58,665 bases of DNA. Origin: Vibrio brasiliensis LMG 20546. Lineage in GTDB: Bacteria > Pseudomonadota > Gammaproteobacteria > Enterobacterales > Vibrionaceae. The translations under genes and the position numbers were made by a program. Location of the stretch: NCBI RefSeq assembly GCF_000189255.1, contig NZ_AEVS01000024.1:1-58665 (forward strand), given 5' to 3'. The notes beneath the pieces were generated by a model, which worked only from the letters and a program-made list of their open reading frames with translations, had not been told where the DNA came from and did not search any database. Shown here piece by piece: positions 7,932 to 18,314 of this stretch. Each line of letters starts with the position of its first letter. Position 1 is the first letter of the stretch.

Positions 7932-9303
7932 ATCTGCTTATTTGCTGTTCTAACCACTGTCTGACCTTTTGACGCGATACTTTTATCCCACCAGCTAACA
8001 GTTCCAATGGCATCTGATAATAGGCTTTCGGCCATTTGAACTTGGTCAATTTAAGCTTGAGCAAAGATTCAATTTCGGATTGATCAGGTAATGTTTCACA
8101 CTGCAATACCGCAACCGGTCGATGGCCGTATTCGGCATCTTTTATAGGTACAACAATAGCTTGCTGGACGACACCAAGCTGATTAAGCACTGCTTCTATC
8201 TCTTCACAGTGAATATTCTCACCACCAGAGATAAATTGGTTGTCAGCACGACCGATGATTTTCAGTTCGTCGCCAAGCCACTGACCAAGATCTTTGCTAT
8301 CAAACCAGCCATTTTCAACAATTGGCGTCACTACCCCTTGCTGGTAGTAGCCGGAAGCGAGAGTATCTCCACCAATGAAGATACGCTGTCCATCCAGTTT
8401 AACCCGCCTTCTGGGTAAGACTCTGCCCGCGCTATAGAGGCCGTCTATCTGCTTAGCTGTGACGGTTGAAGCCGCTTCTGTCATTCCATATCCGAGCCAG
8501 GTTTCAATACCATACTCAGCGGCTTGCTGACTCAGTTCTAGCGGGACATGACTTCCTCCCAATAAAACATGGCTAAGAGTCAGAGGCTCACCACTATCAA
8601 GTAGTCGCTTAAGCTGAGTCGCCACCAGTGATGCATGGCTGACATCGCCAATATCCTCGCTTAACGTGCCTGTCCCTATTTTGAGAGTTGCGCCAGTAGC
8701 AAGCCAGCGATAGACAATCGCCAGACCCGAGACGTGATACATAGGCAAACTTAACAGCCAGGTATCGCCTTGTTGGAAACGGAATTGTTCAAGTAGACCT
8801 TGCGCTGAAGCAAGATGTTGCTGCGACGTGTGGGCAACCGCTTTCGGTGTCCCTGTCGAGCCAGATGTAAATACAATCGATGCGAGAGCTTCGTCTTGAT
8901 ACTCACTGCACCAATCGTCGAGTTCAGGTTCTGCTAATTGGACGTGACAGCCAATCTCCGGCAGCTCTGTTTCATCAACGGACCATAGGTAGGCGTGATC
9001 GGGATTTGAATACAGGGTTGCCAGTTTAGTGTTGATCTCATCTTCGCTCTGGGGCATTGCAAGTGCGCAAATTGCACCCTGTTCGAGACAAGCGAGATAG
9101 AGCAATAACAGTTGCGGACTGTTCTTACCAATACAGGTAACAACGTCGCCAGCAGATACCCCCTGTTGACCAAGTGATGCTGCCAGACGTGATATTTTTT
9201 CGGCGAGTTCTAGCCAAGTGTAACTTTGCTCTGGGGTATGGAGAGCATACAAAGATGGGCTCGATTGAGCCCATTGTTTCACAGGTGATAACTTCGCTTT
9301 CAT
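7930..9303 (-). CDS. menE: o-Succinylbenzoate--CoA ligase
   Basis: A 457-aa acyl-CoA synthetase of the ANL superfamily that activates o-succinylbenzoate to its CoA thioester in menaquinone synthesis. The P-loop reads VFTSGSTGTPKAV. The adenylate motif GYGMTEAAS and the hinge region GRADNQFISGGENI are clear, and a C-terminal lysine in the last 20 residues is in the catalytic-Lys position. The start at 9303 forms an ATGA overlap with menC, indicating translational coupling. An upstream in-frame start (9366) would add 21 residues from within menC and is rejected. It is the last gene of the operon. Confidence 0.94.
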   Translation of the reverse strand: MKAKLSPVKQWAQSSPSLYALHTPEQSYTWLELAEKISRLAASLGQQGVSAGDVVTCIGKNSPQLLLLYLACLEQGAICALAMPQSEDEINTKLATLYSNPDHAYLWSVDETELPEIGCHVQLAEPELDDWCSEYQDEALASIVFTSGSTGTPKAVAHTSQQHLASAQGLLEQFRFQQGDTWLLSLPMYHVSGLAIVYRWLATGATLKIGTGTLSEDIGDVSHASLVATQLKRLLDSGEPLTLSHVLLGGSHVPLELSQQAAEYGIETWLGYGMTEAASTVTAKQIDGLYSAGRVLPRRRVKLDGQRIFIGGDTLASGYYQQGVVTPIVENGWFDSKDLGQWLGDELKIIGRADNQFISGGENIHCEEIEAVLNQLGVVQQAIVVPIKDAEYGHRPVAVLQCETLPDQSEIESLLKLKLTKFKWPKAYYQMPLELLAGGIKVSRQKVRQWLEQQISR

Positions 9304-10289
9304 TCTGACTGCCAAATCAAAGCTTGGTCCGATAGCGATGCTACAGGCAACTCGCAGCCCGGCCAAGGAACCTCTAACTGCTGCGCGAATAAGCCTACGG
9401 TATCTAAACCAGGTACTTCGTCAGGTAGCTGCCAGTGCGCCAGTCTAGCCAGTTGTGTCAGACCCAGACTGGACTCAATGCTCGAACTGACCACCGCTTT
9501 AATACCCAATTCTTTGGCTCGGCTAATCAGCTCGATACAACACTCAACGGAACCAATAAGGGTCGGCTTAATGACGATCGCTTTGGCCCCATTGAGATCT
9601 TCAAGTTTGAAGTCATCGCGACGAATAGCGTGCTGCAGCGTCTCATCCCACGCAATAGCAATACCCGTATCAATAGCAAATGAGAAACTATCGCCCGGTA
9701 CCTGACATGGTTCTTCGATAAACGAGATTCGTCCACGTAACGATGGCGCGATCTTTTTAGCAAATTGCTGAGCTTTCTCAGCGCTCCATGCTCGATTCGC
9801 ATCTAGACGTAGGGTCAAGTCAGGAATCGACTCCAGGAACAGGCTGACTAACATACCATCGCGAATAGGCTCGTATAGACCGACCTTGATCTTAGCCACT
9901 TTTTCACCAGTCATGGCATTCAGCTTCGGGATCAGTTCATCAGGGTCACCGGAACACAGCGGTGCTGCCTGATACGCCCCCTGCACAGGTAGTTGCTTAG
10001 CAAGCTCCATCTGAGCCATGGATAAACCAAAAGCAACCGATGGATATAACTCGCTAAAGTCTAACTCAGCACCTTGCTGCCATAGTGCGAGTTGCTCAAC
10101 TAACTGTGAGTATGCCTCGTCCATTGTTTCTACGCTAAAGCCGGCCAAAGGGGCGATTTCCCCGCGACCAATTTCGCCATCAAGCGCTAGCTCAACCACA
10201 AAACCTTCACGCTGCTTCAACCTCTGGTCACGCAGTATCACACCACTGTCCATCGGTAAGTCATAGCGATACAGTTTGGCTGATCTCAT
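9300..10289 (-). CDS. menC: o-Succinylbenzoate synthase
   Basis: A 329-aa enolase-superfamily enzyme that dehydrates SHCHC to o-succinylbenzoate. Visible catalytic elements are KIKVGL (the general-base KxK type), DANRAW, EEPC and WDE as metal ligands, and a second lysine in IKPTLIGS. It is separated from menB by 156 bases that hold a large hairpin, unlike the tight spacing elsewhere in the operon. Its stop overlaps the menE start. Confidence 0.94.
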   Translation of the reverse strand: MRSAKLYRYDLPMDSGVILRDQRLKQREGFVVELALDGEIGRGEIAPLAGFSVETMDEAYSQLVEQLALWQQGAELDFSELYPSVAFGLSMAQMELAKQLPVQGAYQAAPLCSGDPDELIPKLNAMTGEKVAKIKVGLYEPIRDGMLVSLFLESIPDLTLRLDANRAWSAEKAQQFAKKIAPSLRGRISFIEEPCQVPGDSFSFAIDTGIAIAWDETLQHAIRRDDFKLEDLNGAKAIVIKPTLIGSVECCIELISRAKELGIKAVVSSSIESSLGLTQLARLAHWQLPDEVPGLDTVGLFAQQLEVPWPGCELPVASLSDQALIWQSE

Positions 10290-10345
10290 AGCAATATCCC
10301 TTTTTCAATTTATATATAATAGGCAAGTTGTAGATAGGTTTCTAA

Positions 10346-10428
10346 GCCAGAATGTTGATAGCAATGAGAAGACACAGAGTTTATTAACCCAAACACTGGT
10401 CTTCGACAAAGCTATCGCTATTCTGGCG
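10346..10428 (-). other. Large imperfect hairpin between menB and menC
   Basis: GCCAGAAT-N3-GATAGC (10346-10362) is complementary to GCTATC-N3-ATTCTGGC (10412-10428), so 14 of 17 positions pair around a 3x3 internal loop. Inside, GAAGAC (10368-10373) can pair with GTCTTC (10400-10405). It lies in the operon transcript after menB. No T-run follows on the minus strand. It could be an mRNA processing or stability element, or the remnant of a small inverted-repeat element. Confidence 0.55.
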
Positions 10429-10445
10429 ACGAAAGCTATGACAAC

Positions 10446-11312
10446 TTAGGGATTGCGTGGAAACTTATTAAAGTCCGGACGACGCTTCTCGTTAAACGCA
10501 TTACGACCTTCCTGACCCTCTTCAGTCATGTAGAACATCATTGTCGCATTACCTGCCAGCTCTTGCAGACCCGCTTGACCATCACAGTCTGCATTTAGCG
10601 CAGCTTTCAGACAGCGAAGTGCCATCGGGCTGTGTTGTAGCGTTTCGCGACACCAGCGAACGGTCTCTTTTTCAAGCTCTTCTAGCGGTACAACTGTGTT
10701 AACCAGCCCCATGTCTAATGCTTCCTGAGCATCGTAGAAACGACATAGGAACCATATTTCACGTGCTTTCTTCTGACCAACAATACGCGCCATGTAAGAT
10801 GCACCCCAACCGCCGTCAAATGAACCAACTTTAGGGCCAGTTTGACCGAACTGAGCATTCTCAGCAGCAATCGTCAGGTCACACATCATGTGCAGTACGT
10901 GACCACCACCTACAGCCCAGCCTGCTACTGAAGCAATCACTGGCTTCGGACAGGTACGAATCTGACGCTGGAAGTCCAGAACGTTTAGATGGTGGGTACC
11001 GGAATCATCCTGGTAGCCGCCGTAATCGCCACGAATTTTCTGATCGCCACCTGAACAGAACGCTTTCTCACCCAAGCCTGTCAGAATGATCACGCCGACA
11101 CCTTCATCGTAGCGAGCATCAGCAAGTGCGTTAATCATCTCTTTCACTGTTTGAGGGCGGAACGCGTTGCGAACCTGTGGGCGAGCGATAGTGATCTTAG
11201 CGATACCATCTTCGGATTTGTGGTACTGAATATCTTCATATTCACCGCTGCAGTCATTCCAGTTTACTGGTGCGTATAGTTCTTCTTCTGAGATACCGAC
11301 TGTTTTTGCCAT
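10446..11312 (-). CDS. menB: 1,4-Dihydroxy-2-naphthoyl-CoA synthase
   Basis: A 288-aa crotonase-superfamily enzyme that closes the naphthoquinone ring from o-succinylbenzoyl-CoA. [11 protein letters not shown] and [19 protein letters not shown] form the oxyanion-hole and CoA-binding segments. [15 protein letters not shown] and the C-terminal [11 protein letters not shown] are hallmark MenB sequences. The QTGP form is the one seen in bicarbonate-dependent (type I) enzymes. It lies 16 bases after menH. The hairpin at 10346-10428 follows it. Confidence 0.96.
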   Translation of the reverse strand: MAKTVGISEEELYAPVNWNDCSGEYEDIQYHKSEDGIAKITIARPQVRNAFRPQTVKEMINALADARYDEGVGVIILTGLGEKAFCSGGDQKIRGDYGGYQDDSGTHHLNVLDFQRQIRTCPKPVIASVAGWAVGGGHVLHMMCDLTIAAENAQFGQTGPKVGSFDGGWGASYMARIVGQKKAREIWFLCRFYDAQEALDMGLVNTVVPLEELEKETVRWCRETLQHSPMALRCLKAALNADCDGQAGLQELAGNATMMFYMTEEGQEGRNAFNEKRRPDFNKFPRNP

Positions 11313-11328
11313 GGTGATTCCTGTTTGT

Positions 11329-12129
11329 TTACTTATTAACTCGTTGCGAGATACGCGTTATTTGAGTTTTGACGATTTCAGCAAAAGCGTGCGGCTGTTC
11401 GACATGAACATTGTGCCCCGCTTCCGCTATCTGGCTGAAAGACAAACCGCTTCGTTCGGCCAACTGACTAAACTTATTGTCTTTCTCGCCGCAAATATAA
11501 TGTACTGGCACTGTCGACGACTTAAGTGCGTCAAGCAGATAATCTTGCTTTGCCAAAGAGGTAGCTAACAGCATTTGTGCCACTTGGGGGCCTAGGTTAG
11601 CACTGCGTTTAACAATCAGTTTTTGTCTTTGCGCATGATTTAGTGAACTAAATACCGCTTGCTGATACCAATCGCCTAGCACCTGCTCAATCGGCTCGTT
11701 GGTAAAACGCAGCGCCCATTGAGAGTCATTTGCCAGTCTCAACTCTCTTTGCTCTGCAGTTGGCAAACCAAAGTTGCCACCTTCAACAATCAGTTGCTGA
11801 ATATTGAGCCGGGCAAAGTGTTTTTTCACTATGCCGTTCATCGCTATGCGGCCACCCATTGAGTAACCAATCAGTACTATAGGACGCTGAGAGTCGAGTT
11901 GGGTAAGAAGAGTGTCAGATATTTGATCACAACACTGTTTAAAATCTTGGCAGCGAATCTCGGCGCTCAAACCATGACCGGGTAAATCGATGCACAATAC
12001 CGGATAGCCGCTCAAATGCGCGATGGTTTGCTGCCAGTCACCCCGACAGCCAAGTAAACCATGAAGAAATACCAGCACTGGTTGCTGTGTATTTTCCATG
12101 AGTTCCTGAGTAGCCTGACTATAAAGCAT
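11329..12129 (-). CDS. menH: SHCHC synthase, MenH alpha/beta hydrolase
   Basis: A 266-aa alpha/beta-hydrolase that eliminates pyruvate from SEPHCHC in menaquinone synthesis. VFLHGLLG is the oxyanion segment, LIGYSMGGR the nucleophile elbow (Ser), and [11 protein letters not shown] carries the catalytic His. The start at 12129 overlaps menD by 11 bases. An alternative ATG at 12099 has AGGA four bases upstream and would remove 10 residues; I kept the longer form because it supplies the first strand seen in relatives. The choice is not certain. Confidence 0.9.
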   Translation of the reverse strand: MLYSQATQELMENTQQPVLVFLHGLLGCRGDWQQTIAHLSGYPVLCIDLPGHGLSAEIRCQDFKQCCDQISDTLLTQLDSQRPIVLIGYSMGGRIAMNGIVKKHFARLNIQQLIVEGGNFGLPTAEQRELRLANDSQWALRFTNEPIEQVLGDWYQQAVFSSLNHAQRQKLIVKRSANLGPQVAQMLLATSLAKQDYLLDALKSSTVPVHYICGEKDNKFSQLAERSGLSFSQIAEAGHNVHVEQPHAFAEIVKTQITRISQRVNK

Positions 12130-13849
12130 GAAGTTGTTGAGTGAACTCTTTTAGCTGATTAGACGCCTGTTCTGCAGGTGTTTGAATCTCAACCACGAGC
12201 GCACCACTACCCTGCTCAATATGCTGCTCGACCAACCGCTGGTAATCCGCCAGAGTTTCCGGTTTAGCATAATCGAGTTTGAACTGCTGAGCGGCATGCA
12301 TGAAATCAAAGCCGTGTGGCATCTGATAAAGCGACTGTTTCTGTTGCTCTGGCACTGGCAGAAGATCAAAGATGGCGCCGCCATCATTATTGGTGACCAC
12401 CACCACTACCGGCGTTTGTTCATTACTTAGCAAGGCTAGTGAGTTAACGTCATACAACAACGAAGTATCACCGATAAATACCACTGTCGGCTGTTTGTCG
12501 GCTTTCACCGTTCCTGCTGCGGTCGCCACAAGACCATCAATACCGGAGGCGCCTCGGTTGCTATACACTTCGACGCTGTCTAAACGGCTAAACATATCCA
12601 CCAGCCTTACGAACATGCTGTTACCTAAAAACAGTTGAGCTCGTTTTGGCAATTGATTAATCGTTAGTGCCAGTGCAATTTCAGACAAGGGGGCATCGCA
12701 ATTGAGATGCAACGAAGCAAGACTGTGCACCTGTTCTGACATACTCTGTAGGCTATCTGCCCAGCCATGATTGGTTTGTACGACTGCAGGTAAAGAGGTT
12801 AATAAATGCTCTATCCAGACTTCGATAGAAGCAATATGGTGATGCTGCATCAAGTGACTAGCGTTATTCCGATCAAAGCTCGGTGACACGTAGTGATACT
12901 CAGCATTTGTTGTTTCGATATGGTTAGCGAGCCATTGATTCAAACGCTTGGACACAACACGGGAACCAAACTGTAATACCAGTTCGCATTGCGTTAGAAG
13001 CCGGGTTTTCGCGCTATTTTGTAGCCAGAGATCATAGTGAGACCAGTTCGAACTCTGTCCGGATTGGGGGTCACACAGAATTGGCCAGCCTAAACGTTCA
13101 GCCAGATGTTTTGCTTGCGCAGCTTCCCCGGCGGTAACGCTACCCACCACAATCAGACCATTGCGTTGTATAAAATCGCTAACATTAGGCTGGCTACCCG
13201 GCTGTGAGAAATGCTTGTAGGTAAATCGCTTGCCGCTTTGCCACCAGTCACCGAGTAATGCCGAGTAATCGTGGTATAAGCTTTTCGGCTGATCACTGTA
13301 AAGAGGCTCAGGAAACGGGCAGTTAATATGAATCGCGCTGCCTTTTTGCTCTTGTTCAGCCATCACTTGGTCAACCGTGGTCAGTAACCATTTCAACGGC
13401 ACTTGTAACGATGGACTTGGCAGTTCGACCGCGCAAGTTACGTGACTTGAGAAAATTCCCGACTGGTCAATTGCCTGATTAGCGCCACATGCGACGAGTT
13501 CAACAGGTCGGTCAGCGGTAAGGATCACCAGCTTTTCACCAGTCAGTTTTGCTTCGGCGATTGCAGGTAAAAGGTTTGCGACTGCCGTACCGGAAGTGAC
13601 TACCACAGCAACAGGCTTGCCGCTTGCCTTAGCCATGCCTAACGCAAGGAACCCCAAGCCGCGCTCATCAAAGTGAGTATGGAGGTTGAGATTTGGGTTT
13701 TCATCCGCTTCCAGCGTTAACGGAGTCGAGCGAGAGCCCGGCGCCACACAGACTTCACTGACACCAAATCGCGTCAGCTCTTCCAATAAAACCTGACACC
13801 AGACACGGTTCAATACCGCCTGATTGACACTTGAAACTGCAGTGTTCAT
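12119..13849 (-). CDS. menD: SEPHCHC synthase (MenD)
   Basis: A 576-aa thiamine-diphosphate enzyme that joins 2-oxoglutarate-derived succinyl semialdehyde to isochorismate. The N-terminal pyrimidine-binding domain shows CVAPGSRSTPLT and THFDERGLGF, with the glutamate that activates TPP. The C-terminal pyrophosphate domain shows GDTSLLYDVNSLALL and NNDGGAIFDLLP. Length is normal. The ATG begins immediately after the menF stop, so the two are coupled. Confidence 0.95.
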   Translation of the reverse strand: MNTAVSSVNQAVLNRVWCQVLLEELTRFGVSEVCVAPGSRSTPLTLEADENPNLNLHTHFDERGLGFLALGMAKASGKPVAVVVTSGTAVANLLPAIAEAKLTGEKLVILTADRPVELVACGANQAIDQSGIFSSHVTCAVELPSPSLQVPLKWLLTTVDQVMAEQEQKGSAIHINCPFPEPLYSDQPKSLYHDYSALLGDWWQSGKRFTYKHFSQPGSQPNVSDFIQRNGLIVVGSVTAGEAAQAKHLAERLGWPILCDPQSGQSSNWSHYDLWLQNSAKTRLLTQCELVLQFGSRVVSKRLNQWLANHIETTNAEYHYVSPSFDRNNASHLMQHHHIASIEVWIEHLLTSLPAVVQTNHGWADSLQSMSEQVHSLASLHLNCDAPLSEIALALTINQLPKRAQLFLGNSMFVRLVDMFSRLDSVEVYSNRGASGIDGLVATAAGTVKADKQPTVVFIGDTSLLYDVNSLALLSNEQTPVVVVVTNNDGGAIFDLLPVPEQQKQSLYQMPHGFDFMHAAQQFKLDYAKPETLADYQRLVEQHIEQGSGALVVEIQTPAEQASNQLKEFTQQLHAL

Positions 13850-15190
13850 TTACGAAGCGACTCCCAATGGTGGGTTGTCTGAAATCAGGGACAAAAGCGT
13901 AGACATCTTCTTATCCAGCTCTTGCCATTCGTGGTCTGCAATAGAACCAGGGACGATTCCTGCTCCGGCAAATAGCTGTACTTGGTCATCGACAATCAAC
14001 GCGCTGCGAATCGCAACACAAAACTCAGCTCTCTGATGGCTGATAAATCCCATTGAGCCCGCATACCAACCACGAGCGAAAGGTTCGTGTTGTTGAATAA
14101 AGGCCATTGACTCTTTACGTGGTAAACCTGCGACAGCCGCCGTCGGTTGCAGAGCACTTAGCAGCTGAACACCATTGACCCCTTTGTTTAGGTGGGCATG
14201 GATACTACGCTTCAGATGCTGAACTTTACGTAAACGGACTAATCTGGCCTCTTGCTCAACTTCAACATGCTCAGAGTGTGGTGTTAATCGTTCGATAATA
14301 TCATCGACGACATACTGATTTTCATTGAGATTCTTGCTGTCATTTGCCAACCAGTTTGCCAGTTCCATATCCTGACTGGCATTACTACCACGACCAATCG
14401 TTCCAGCCAGAGCTTCAGTATACAGTTCCTGATCCTGACGTAAGTAAAGACGTTCTGGTGTTGAGCCGATAAAGCTGTGTTTTCTGTCCAGAGACAACAT
14501 AAAGTGGAAGCTATGATGATTATGTAAGTAGCTCGACTTTAAAAACTGAGCAGCGCACAGAGGCTGATCGAGAGTGACGGCTGTTTTTCGCGCCAACACA
14601 ACTTTTTTAAATTCGTCGTTTTCGATACCCGTCAGGACCTTATCGACCAATTCAGACCATTGCGCCTTTTCTGGAGTATGTTGAATGTTTTCAATGTGCG
14701 CAGAGACTGGCATTAGAGGATTCACATCCAACTGCAACTTACACAGACTGGCAAGAGTACGGTGTTTTTCAGCCGTCAGGTTAACCGCCAGAGACCATCT
14801 GTCATCAAAGCGTATTAGTTCAATCTGCGGCAAGAAAAAGAAGGAAGACATGCATCGGCGATTCTTGTCGGTCTGACCATCAAATGATCGACCGCCCCAT
14901 ATGCGCTGATCTTCTGCCAGGATAGCGTACGCAGGAGCAGGTTCAACGAATGTGTGTAATTGACCTAAAGCGACAACTTCTTCACGGGTATCTCGTGATT
15001 GCCAATAAAACTGAGGGAAAATCGGCTGGGCTTCTAACCAGTCAATAAACGCAAAGTCTGGTTTTTCCTCAAGAACTTGAACCAGACGGGTTACACCGTC
15101 TTCTGCTTCCTTTACGCGTTCAATCAGTTCAGTAACGGCTTGATGAAAATTAGACAAATCAGCCTCGTATGCATGGGGATTATTATTCAT
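13850..15190 (-). CDS. menF: Isochorismate synthase
   Basis: A 446-aa chorismate-utilising enzyme, first gene of the menaquinone operon, converting chorismate to isochorismate. The C-terminal domain carries the expected signatures: FIGSTPERL, ELYTEALAGTIGRG, the QYVVDDI helix, LQPTAAVAGLPR, and ARGWYAGSMG with the metal-binding glutamate in the FAGAGIV/GS segment region. It runs directly into menD. The upstream region 15191-15376 is shared with the divergent alaA gene. Confidence 0.93.
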   Translation of the reverse strand: MNNNPHAYEADLSNFHQAVTELIERVKEAEDGVTRLVQVLEEKPDFAFIDWLEAQPIFPQFYWQSRDTREEVVALGQLHTFVEPAPAYAILAEDQRIWGGRSFDGQTDKNRRCMSSFFFLPQIELIRFDDRWSLAVNLTAEKHRTLASLCKLQLDVNPLMPVSAHIENIQHTPEKAQWSELVDKVLTGIENDEFKKVVLARKTAVTLDQPLCAAQFLKSSYLHNHHSFHFMLSLDRKHSFIGSTPERLYLRQDQELYTEALAGTIGRGSNASQDMELANWLANDSKNLNENQYVVDDIIERLTPHSEHVEVEQEARLVRLRKVQHLKRSIHAHLNKGVNGVQLLSALQPTAAVAGLPRKESMAFIQQHEPFARGWYAGSMGFISHQRAEFCVAIRSALIVDDQVQLFAGAGIVPGSIADHEWQELDKKMSTLLSLISDNPPLGVAS

Positions 15191-15376
15191 TTTAGGTGAT
15201 TACTGTATTTATAGACCCTACTCAAATCAAGGATGCAGCGAATGTTTTGCAAAATCCTGTGATAACGGGCGTGCTACAAGCTGTTAAATCTTGTTATTCA
15301 ACCAGATTTTTATTCTAAATATTCTCTTTTTGATGTACTTTAATAAAGAAATTCAATTATTTTTAGGGTTTAATCA

Positions 15377-16591
15377 ATGCAAAATATCGGGATGTCGTCG
15401 AAACTCGATAATGTCTGCTATGACATTAGGGGTCCGGTACTCAAACATGCTAAGCGCATGGAGGAAGAGGGGCATAAAATACTAAAGCTAAACATTGGAA
15501 ACCCCGCCCCATTTGGCTTTGACGCCCCTGACGAAATCCTAGTCGATGTAATCCGTAACCTGCCAACATCGCAAGGTTATTGTGATTCAAAAGGTATCTA
15601 CTCTGCTCGTAAAGCAGTAGTACAACATTACCAGCGTAAAGGTATCCACTCGCTGGATGTTGAAGACGTATACATCGGTAATGGCGTTTCTGAGCTGATT
15701 GTCATGGCGATGCAAGCCCTGCTTAACAATTGCGACGAAATGCTGGTTCCTGCGCCAGACTACCCTCTATGGACAGCCTCTGTTGCTCTGTCTGGTGGTA
15801 AAGCCGTGCACTACATGTGTGATGAGCAAGCGGACTGGTATCCTGATCTGGACGATATCAAACGTAAAATCACACCAAAAACACGCGGTATTGTGTTAAT
15901 TAACCCGAATAACCCGACTGGTGCTGTCTATAGCCGCGATTTCCTACTCGAAGTAATAGAGATTGCTCGTCAGCATAAGCTGATTATCTTCGCTGATGAA
16001 ATCTACGACAAAGTCCTTTACGACGGTGCAACTCACACATCAGTTGCAACATTAACAGAAGACGTATTGGTGATGACGTTTAACGGCCTGTCAAAAGCTT
16101 ATCGCGTATGTGGTTTCCGTGGCGGCTGGATGTTTATGACCGGACCTAAGCATTTAGCTCAGGGTTATATTAATGGTCTGGATATGCTGGCATCGATGCG
16201 CCTGTGTGCCAACGTACCAATGCAGCACGCGATTCAGACTGCATTAGGTGGCTATCAGAGCATTAATGAGCTTATTCTGCCGGGCGGTCGTCTGCTAGAA
16301 CAGCGTGACCGAGCATGGGAACTGATTAACCAGATTCCAGGGGTTTCGTGTGTCAAACCTAAAGGGGCGATGTACCTGTTCCCGAAAATCGACACCAAGA
16401 TGTACAACATCAAGGATGACCAGAAGATGGTTCTCGATTTTCTGGTTCAGGAAAAAGTGTTACTTGTCCAAGGCAGCGGCTTTAACTGGCCTAAACCGGA
16501 TCACTTCCGCATCGTAACCTTACCGCACGTCGAAGATCTCGAAGTTGCGATCGGTCGCTTTGAACGTTTCCTATCGACATACAGCCAGTAG
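15377..16591 (+). CDS. alaA: Alanine-synthesising aminotransferase AlaA
   Basis: A 404-aa fold-type I PLP aminotransferase that makes alanine from pyruvate and glutamate. Residues run from MQNIGMSSKLDNVCYDIRGP through INPNNPTGAVYS to FNGLSKAYRVCGFRGG, where the PLP lysine is Lys240. The length and the lysine position match E. coli AlaA (YfbQ). It is followed by a strong terminator and then yfbR, the same neighbourhood as in enterobacteria. Confidence 0.94.
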   Translation: MQNIGMSSKLDNVCYDIRGPVLKHAKRMEEEGHKILKLNIGNPAPFGFDAPDEILVDVIRNLPTSQGYCDSKGIYSARKAVVQHYQRKGIHSLDVEDVYIGNGVSELIVMAMQALLNNCDEMLVPAPDYPLWTASVALSGGKAVHYMCDEQADWYPDLDDIKRKITPKTRGIVLINPNNPTGAVYSRDFLLEVIEIARQHKLIIFADEIYDKVLYDGATHTSVATLTEDVLVMTFNGLSKAYRVCGFRGGWMFMTGPKHLAQGYINGLDMLASMRLCANVPMQHAIQTALGGYQSINELILPGGRLLEQRDRAWELINQIPGVSCVKPKGAMYLFPKIDTKMYNIKDDQKMVLDFLVQEKVLLVQGSGFNWPKPDHFRIVTLPHVEDLEVAIGRFERFLSTYSQ

Positions 16592-16618
16592 TATTTGGTG
16601 ACGATCTTTCATATTCTT

Positions 16619-16646
16619 AAAGAGCACTCATGAGTGCTCTTTTTTC
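16619..16646 (+). terminator. Rho-independent terminator after alaA
   Basis: AAAGAGCACTCA directly abuts TGAGTGCTCTTT as a perfect 24-base palindrome followed by further T. It sits 19 bases before yfbR. Confidence 0.85.
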
Positions 16647-16664
16647 ATTTCATGGAGTTGAGAA

Positions 16665-17273
16665 ATGTCAGACATCCCTAACGATAATGTCCAGGAAAGC
16701 CACTTTTTTGCCCACCTAGCTCGTATGAAGCTCATTCAGCGATGGCCATTGATGCGCTCTGTATCGAGCGAAAATATCTCTGAACATAGCTTGCAAGTCG
16801 CTTTCGTCGCCCACGCACTCGCATTAATCAAAAATAAGAAATTCGATGGCAACTTGAATCCCGAGCGAATCGCTATCTTAGGTATGTATCATGACACCAG
16901 TGAAGTCTTGACGGGCGACCTGCCTACTCCGGTTAAGTACTACAACCCAGAGATTGCTAAAGAGTACAAAAAGATTGAGGCTGCCGCCGAGAAAAAACTA
17001 CTTTCAATGCTTCCGCAAGAGTTCCATGACGACTTTGCTCCCTACCTTATCTCTCAGCAGGCTCACAGCGAGGATGCAATGATAGTTAAGCAGGCCGACA
17101 CTATCTGCGCTTACTTGAAGTGCCTCGAAGAGCTCAGTGCAGGAAACCATGAGTACGCACTGGCTAAAAAGCGCCTCGACGTTACCTTAAACGAGCGTCG
17201 TACCCCTGAGATGGAATATTTTCTCACCACATTTGCGCCAAGCTTCGAACTCTCTCTAGACGAAATCAGCTAA
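16665..17273 (+). CDS. yfbR: 5'-deoxynucleotidase YfbR
   Basis: A 202-aa HD-domain phosphatase that dephosphorylates deoxyribonucleoside 5'-monophosphates. Metal ligands are visible as His41 ([12 protein letters not shown]), His76-Asp77 ([12 protein letters not shown]) and a later [16 protein letters not shown] aspartate. Length is close to E. coli YfbR. GGAG stands eight bases before the ATG. It sits between the alaA terminator and a convergent LysR gene. Confidence 0.93.
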   Translation: MSDIPNDNVQESHFFAHLARMKLIQRWPLMRSVSSENISEHSLQVAFVAHALALIKNKKFDGNLNPERIAILGMYHDTSEVLTGDLPTPVKYYNPEIAKEYKKIEAAAEKKLLSMLPQEFHDDFAPYLISQQAHSEDAMIVKQADTICAYLKCLEELSAGNHEYALAKKRLDVTLNERRTPEMEYFLTTFAPSFELSLDEIS

Positions 17274-17289
17274 GAAAAACTCAAATCCA

Positions 17290-18186
17290 TCATGTTCGCT
17301 GCTGAAACGCATTAAGCAGATACTCTATCATCACCTTCTTGCGTTTTGGCATTAGCTGACGATCTGCATAGACCAGACTCACCTGCACTTCCGGCATTTT
17401 GTATTGCGGTAACAGACGAACCAGCGCCCCACTGGCAAAATGCTCGCGGCAGATAAACTCGGGCAGTACCGCGATGCCTAAGCCATCGATACAAGCTTTA
17501 AGACAAGCGGTGATGGTGTTAACCCTTAATCGATGCGGTAAATCAATATGGTATGACTCCCCAGTATCGGGCTGGAGATGCCACTTGGGCAGTCGGGCAG
17601 CTTTGTTAAACACTTCGACCATATGATGAGGTGAGACCAAGTCCTGATGGCTGGTGATATCACCATATTGAGCAAGATACTTCGGGCTCGCCACTAACGC
17701 ACGCTTCGAGGAAGTCAGATAACGAGAAACCAGATTCGAGTCTTCGAGATCGCCAATTTGCGCGTAGAGATCAATACCTTCACCAATGATATCCACTTCA
17801 CGGTTGCTCAGTTCCAGATTCATAGTGACATGCGGGTAATCAAGTAAAAACTGATGTATATAGCTACCCAACACCTGATGGCCTAGCTCTACAGGCAAGA
17901 CAACATTAAGAGGACCGCGTACCAAATCTTGGTTAGCTGACACCTCGAGTTCCGCCTGATTAATGATCTCTAACATTTGTAAGCTGGATTGGTAGAACTT
18001 CTCTCCTTCAGGAGTGAGGACTAAACTGCGCGTTGAACGCGTGATCAACCTCACACCTAAGTGCTGTTCTAATTCCACCAGCTTTCTGCTCACTGTTGAT
18101 TTTGTCATGTTAAGAGTTTCAGCTGCATGAGTAAAACTCCCACAATCAACAACTTGGGCAAATACCGTGACTGCATTTAAATCCAT
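17290..18186 (-). CDS. LysR family regulator of the EmrAB-type pump
   Basis: A 298-aa LysR regulator starting at ATG 18186, which has GGGAGGA four bases upstream. A longer reading from TTG 18198 would translate that ribosome site and is rejected. The HTH region (MDLNAVTVFAQVVDCGSFTH, then AETLNMTKSTVSRKLVELE) is typical. It is transcribed divergently from the membrane-fusion protein and MFS pump genes, so it probably controls them. The effector is unknown. Confidence 0.88.
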   Translation of the reverse strand: MDLNAVTVFAQVVDCGSFTHAAETLNMTKSTVSRKLVELEQHLGVRLITRSTRSLVLTPEGEKFYQSSLQMLEIINQAELEVSANQDLVRGPLNVVLPVELGHQVLGSYIHQFLLDYPHVTMNLELSNREVDIIGEGIDLYAQIGDLEDSNLVSRYLTSSKRALVASPKYLAQYGDITSHQDLVSPHHMVEVFNKAARLPKWHLQPDTGESYHIDLPHRLRVNTITACLKACIDGLGIAVLPEFICREHFASGALVRLLPQYKMPEVQVSLVYADRQLMPKRKKVMIEYLLNAFQQRT

Positions 18187-18314
18187 CAATCCTCCCAAAC
18201 ACGCTTATTAGAACAATTTCTGCAACAGTGTTTCCCTTTTTTCCTATCTTATCAACCAATGATATTCATTTACAATTCGTTACATCCACATTTCAAACGA
18301 TAAAAGAGAACACC

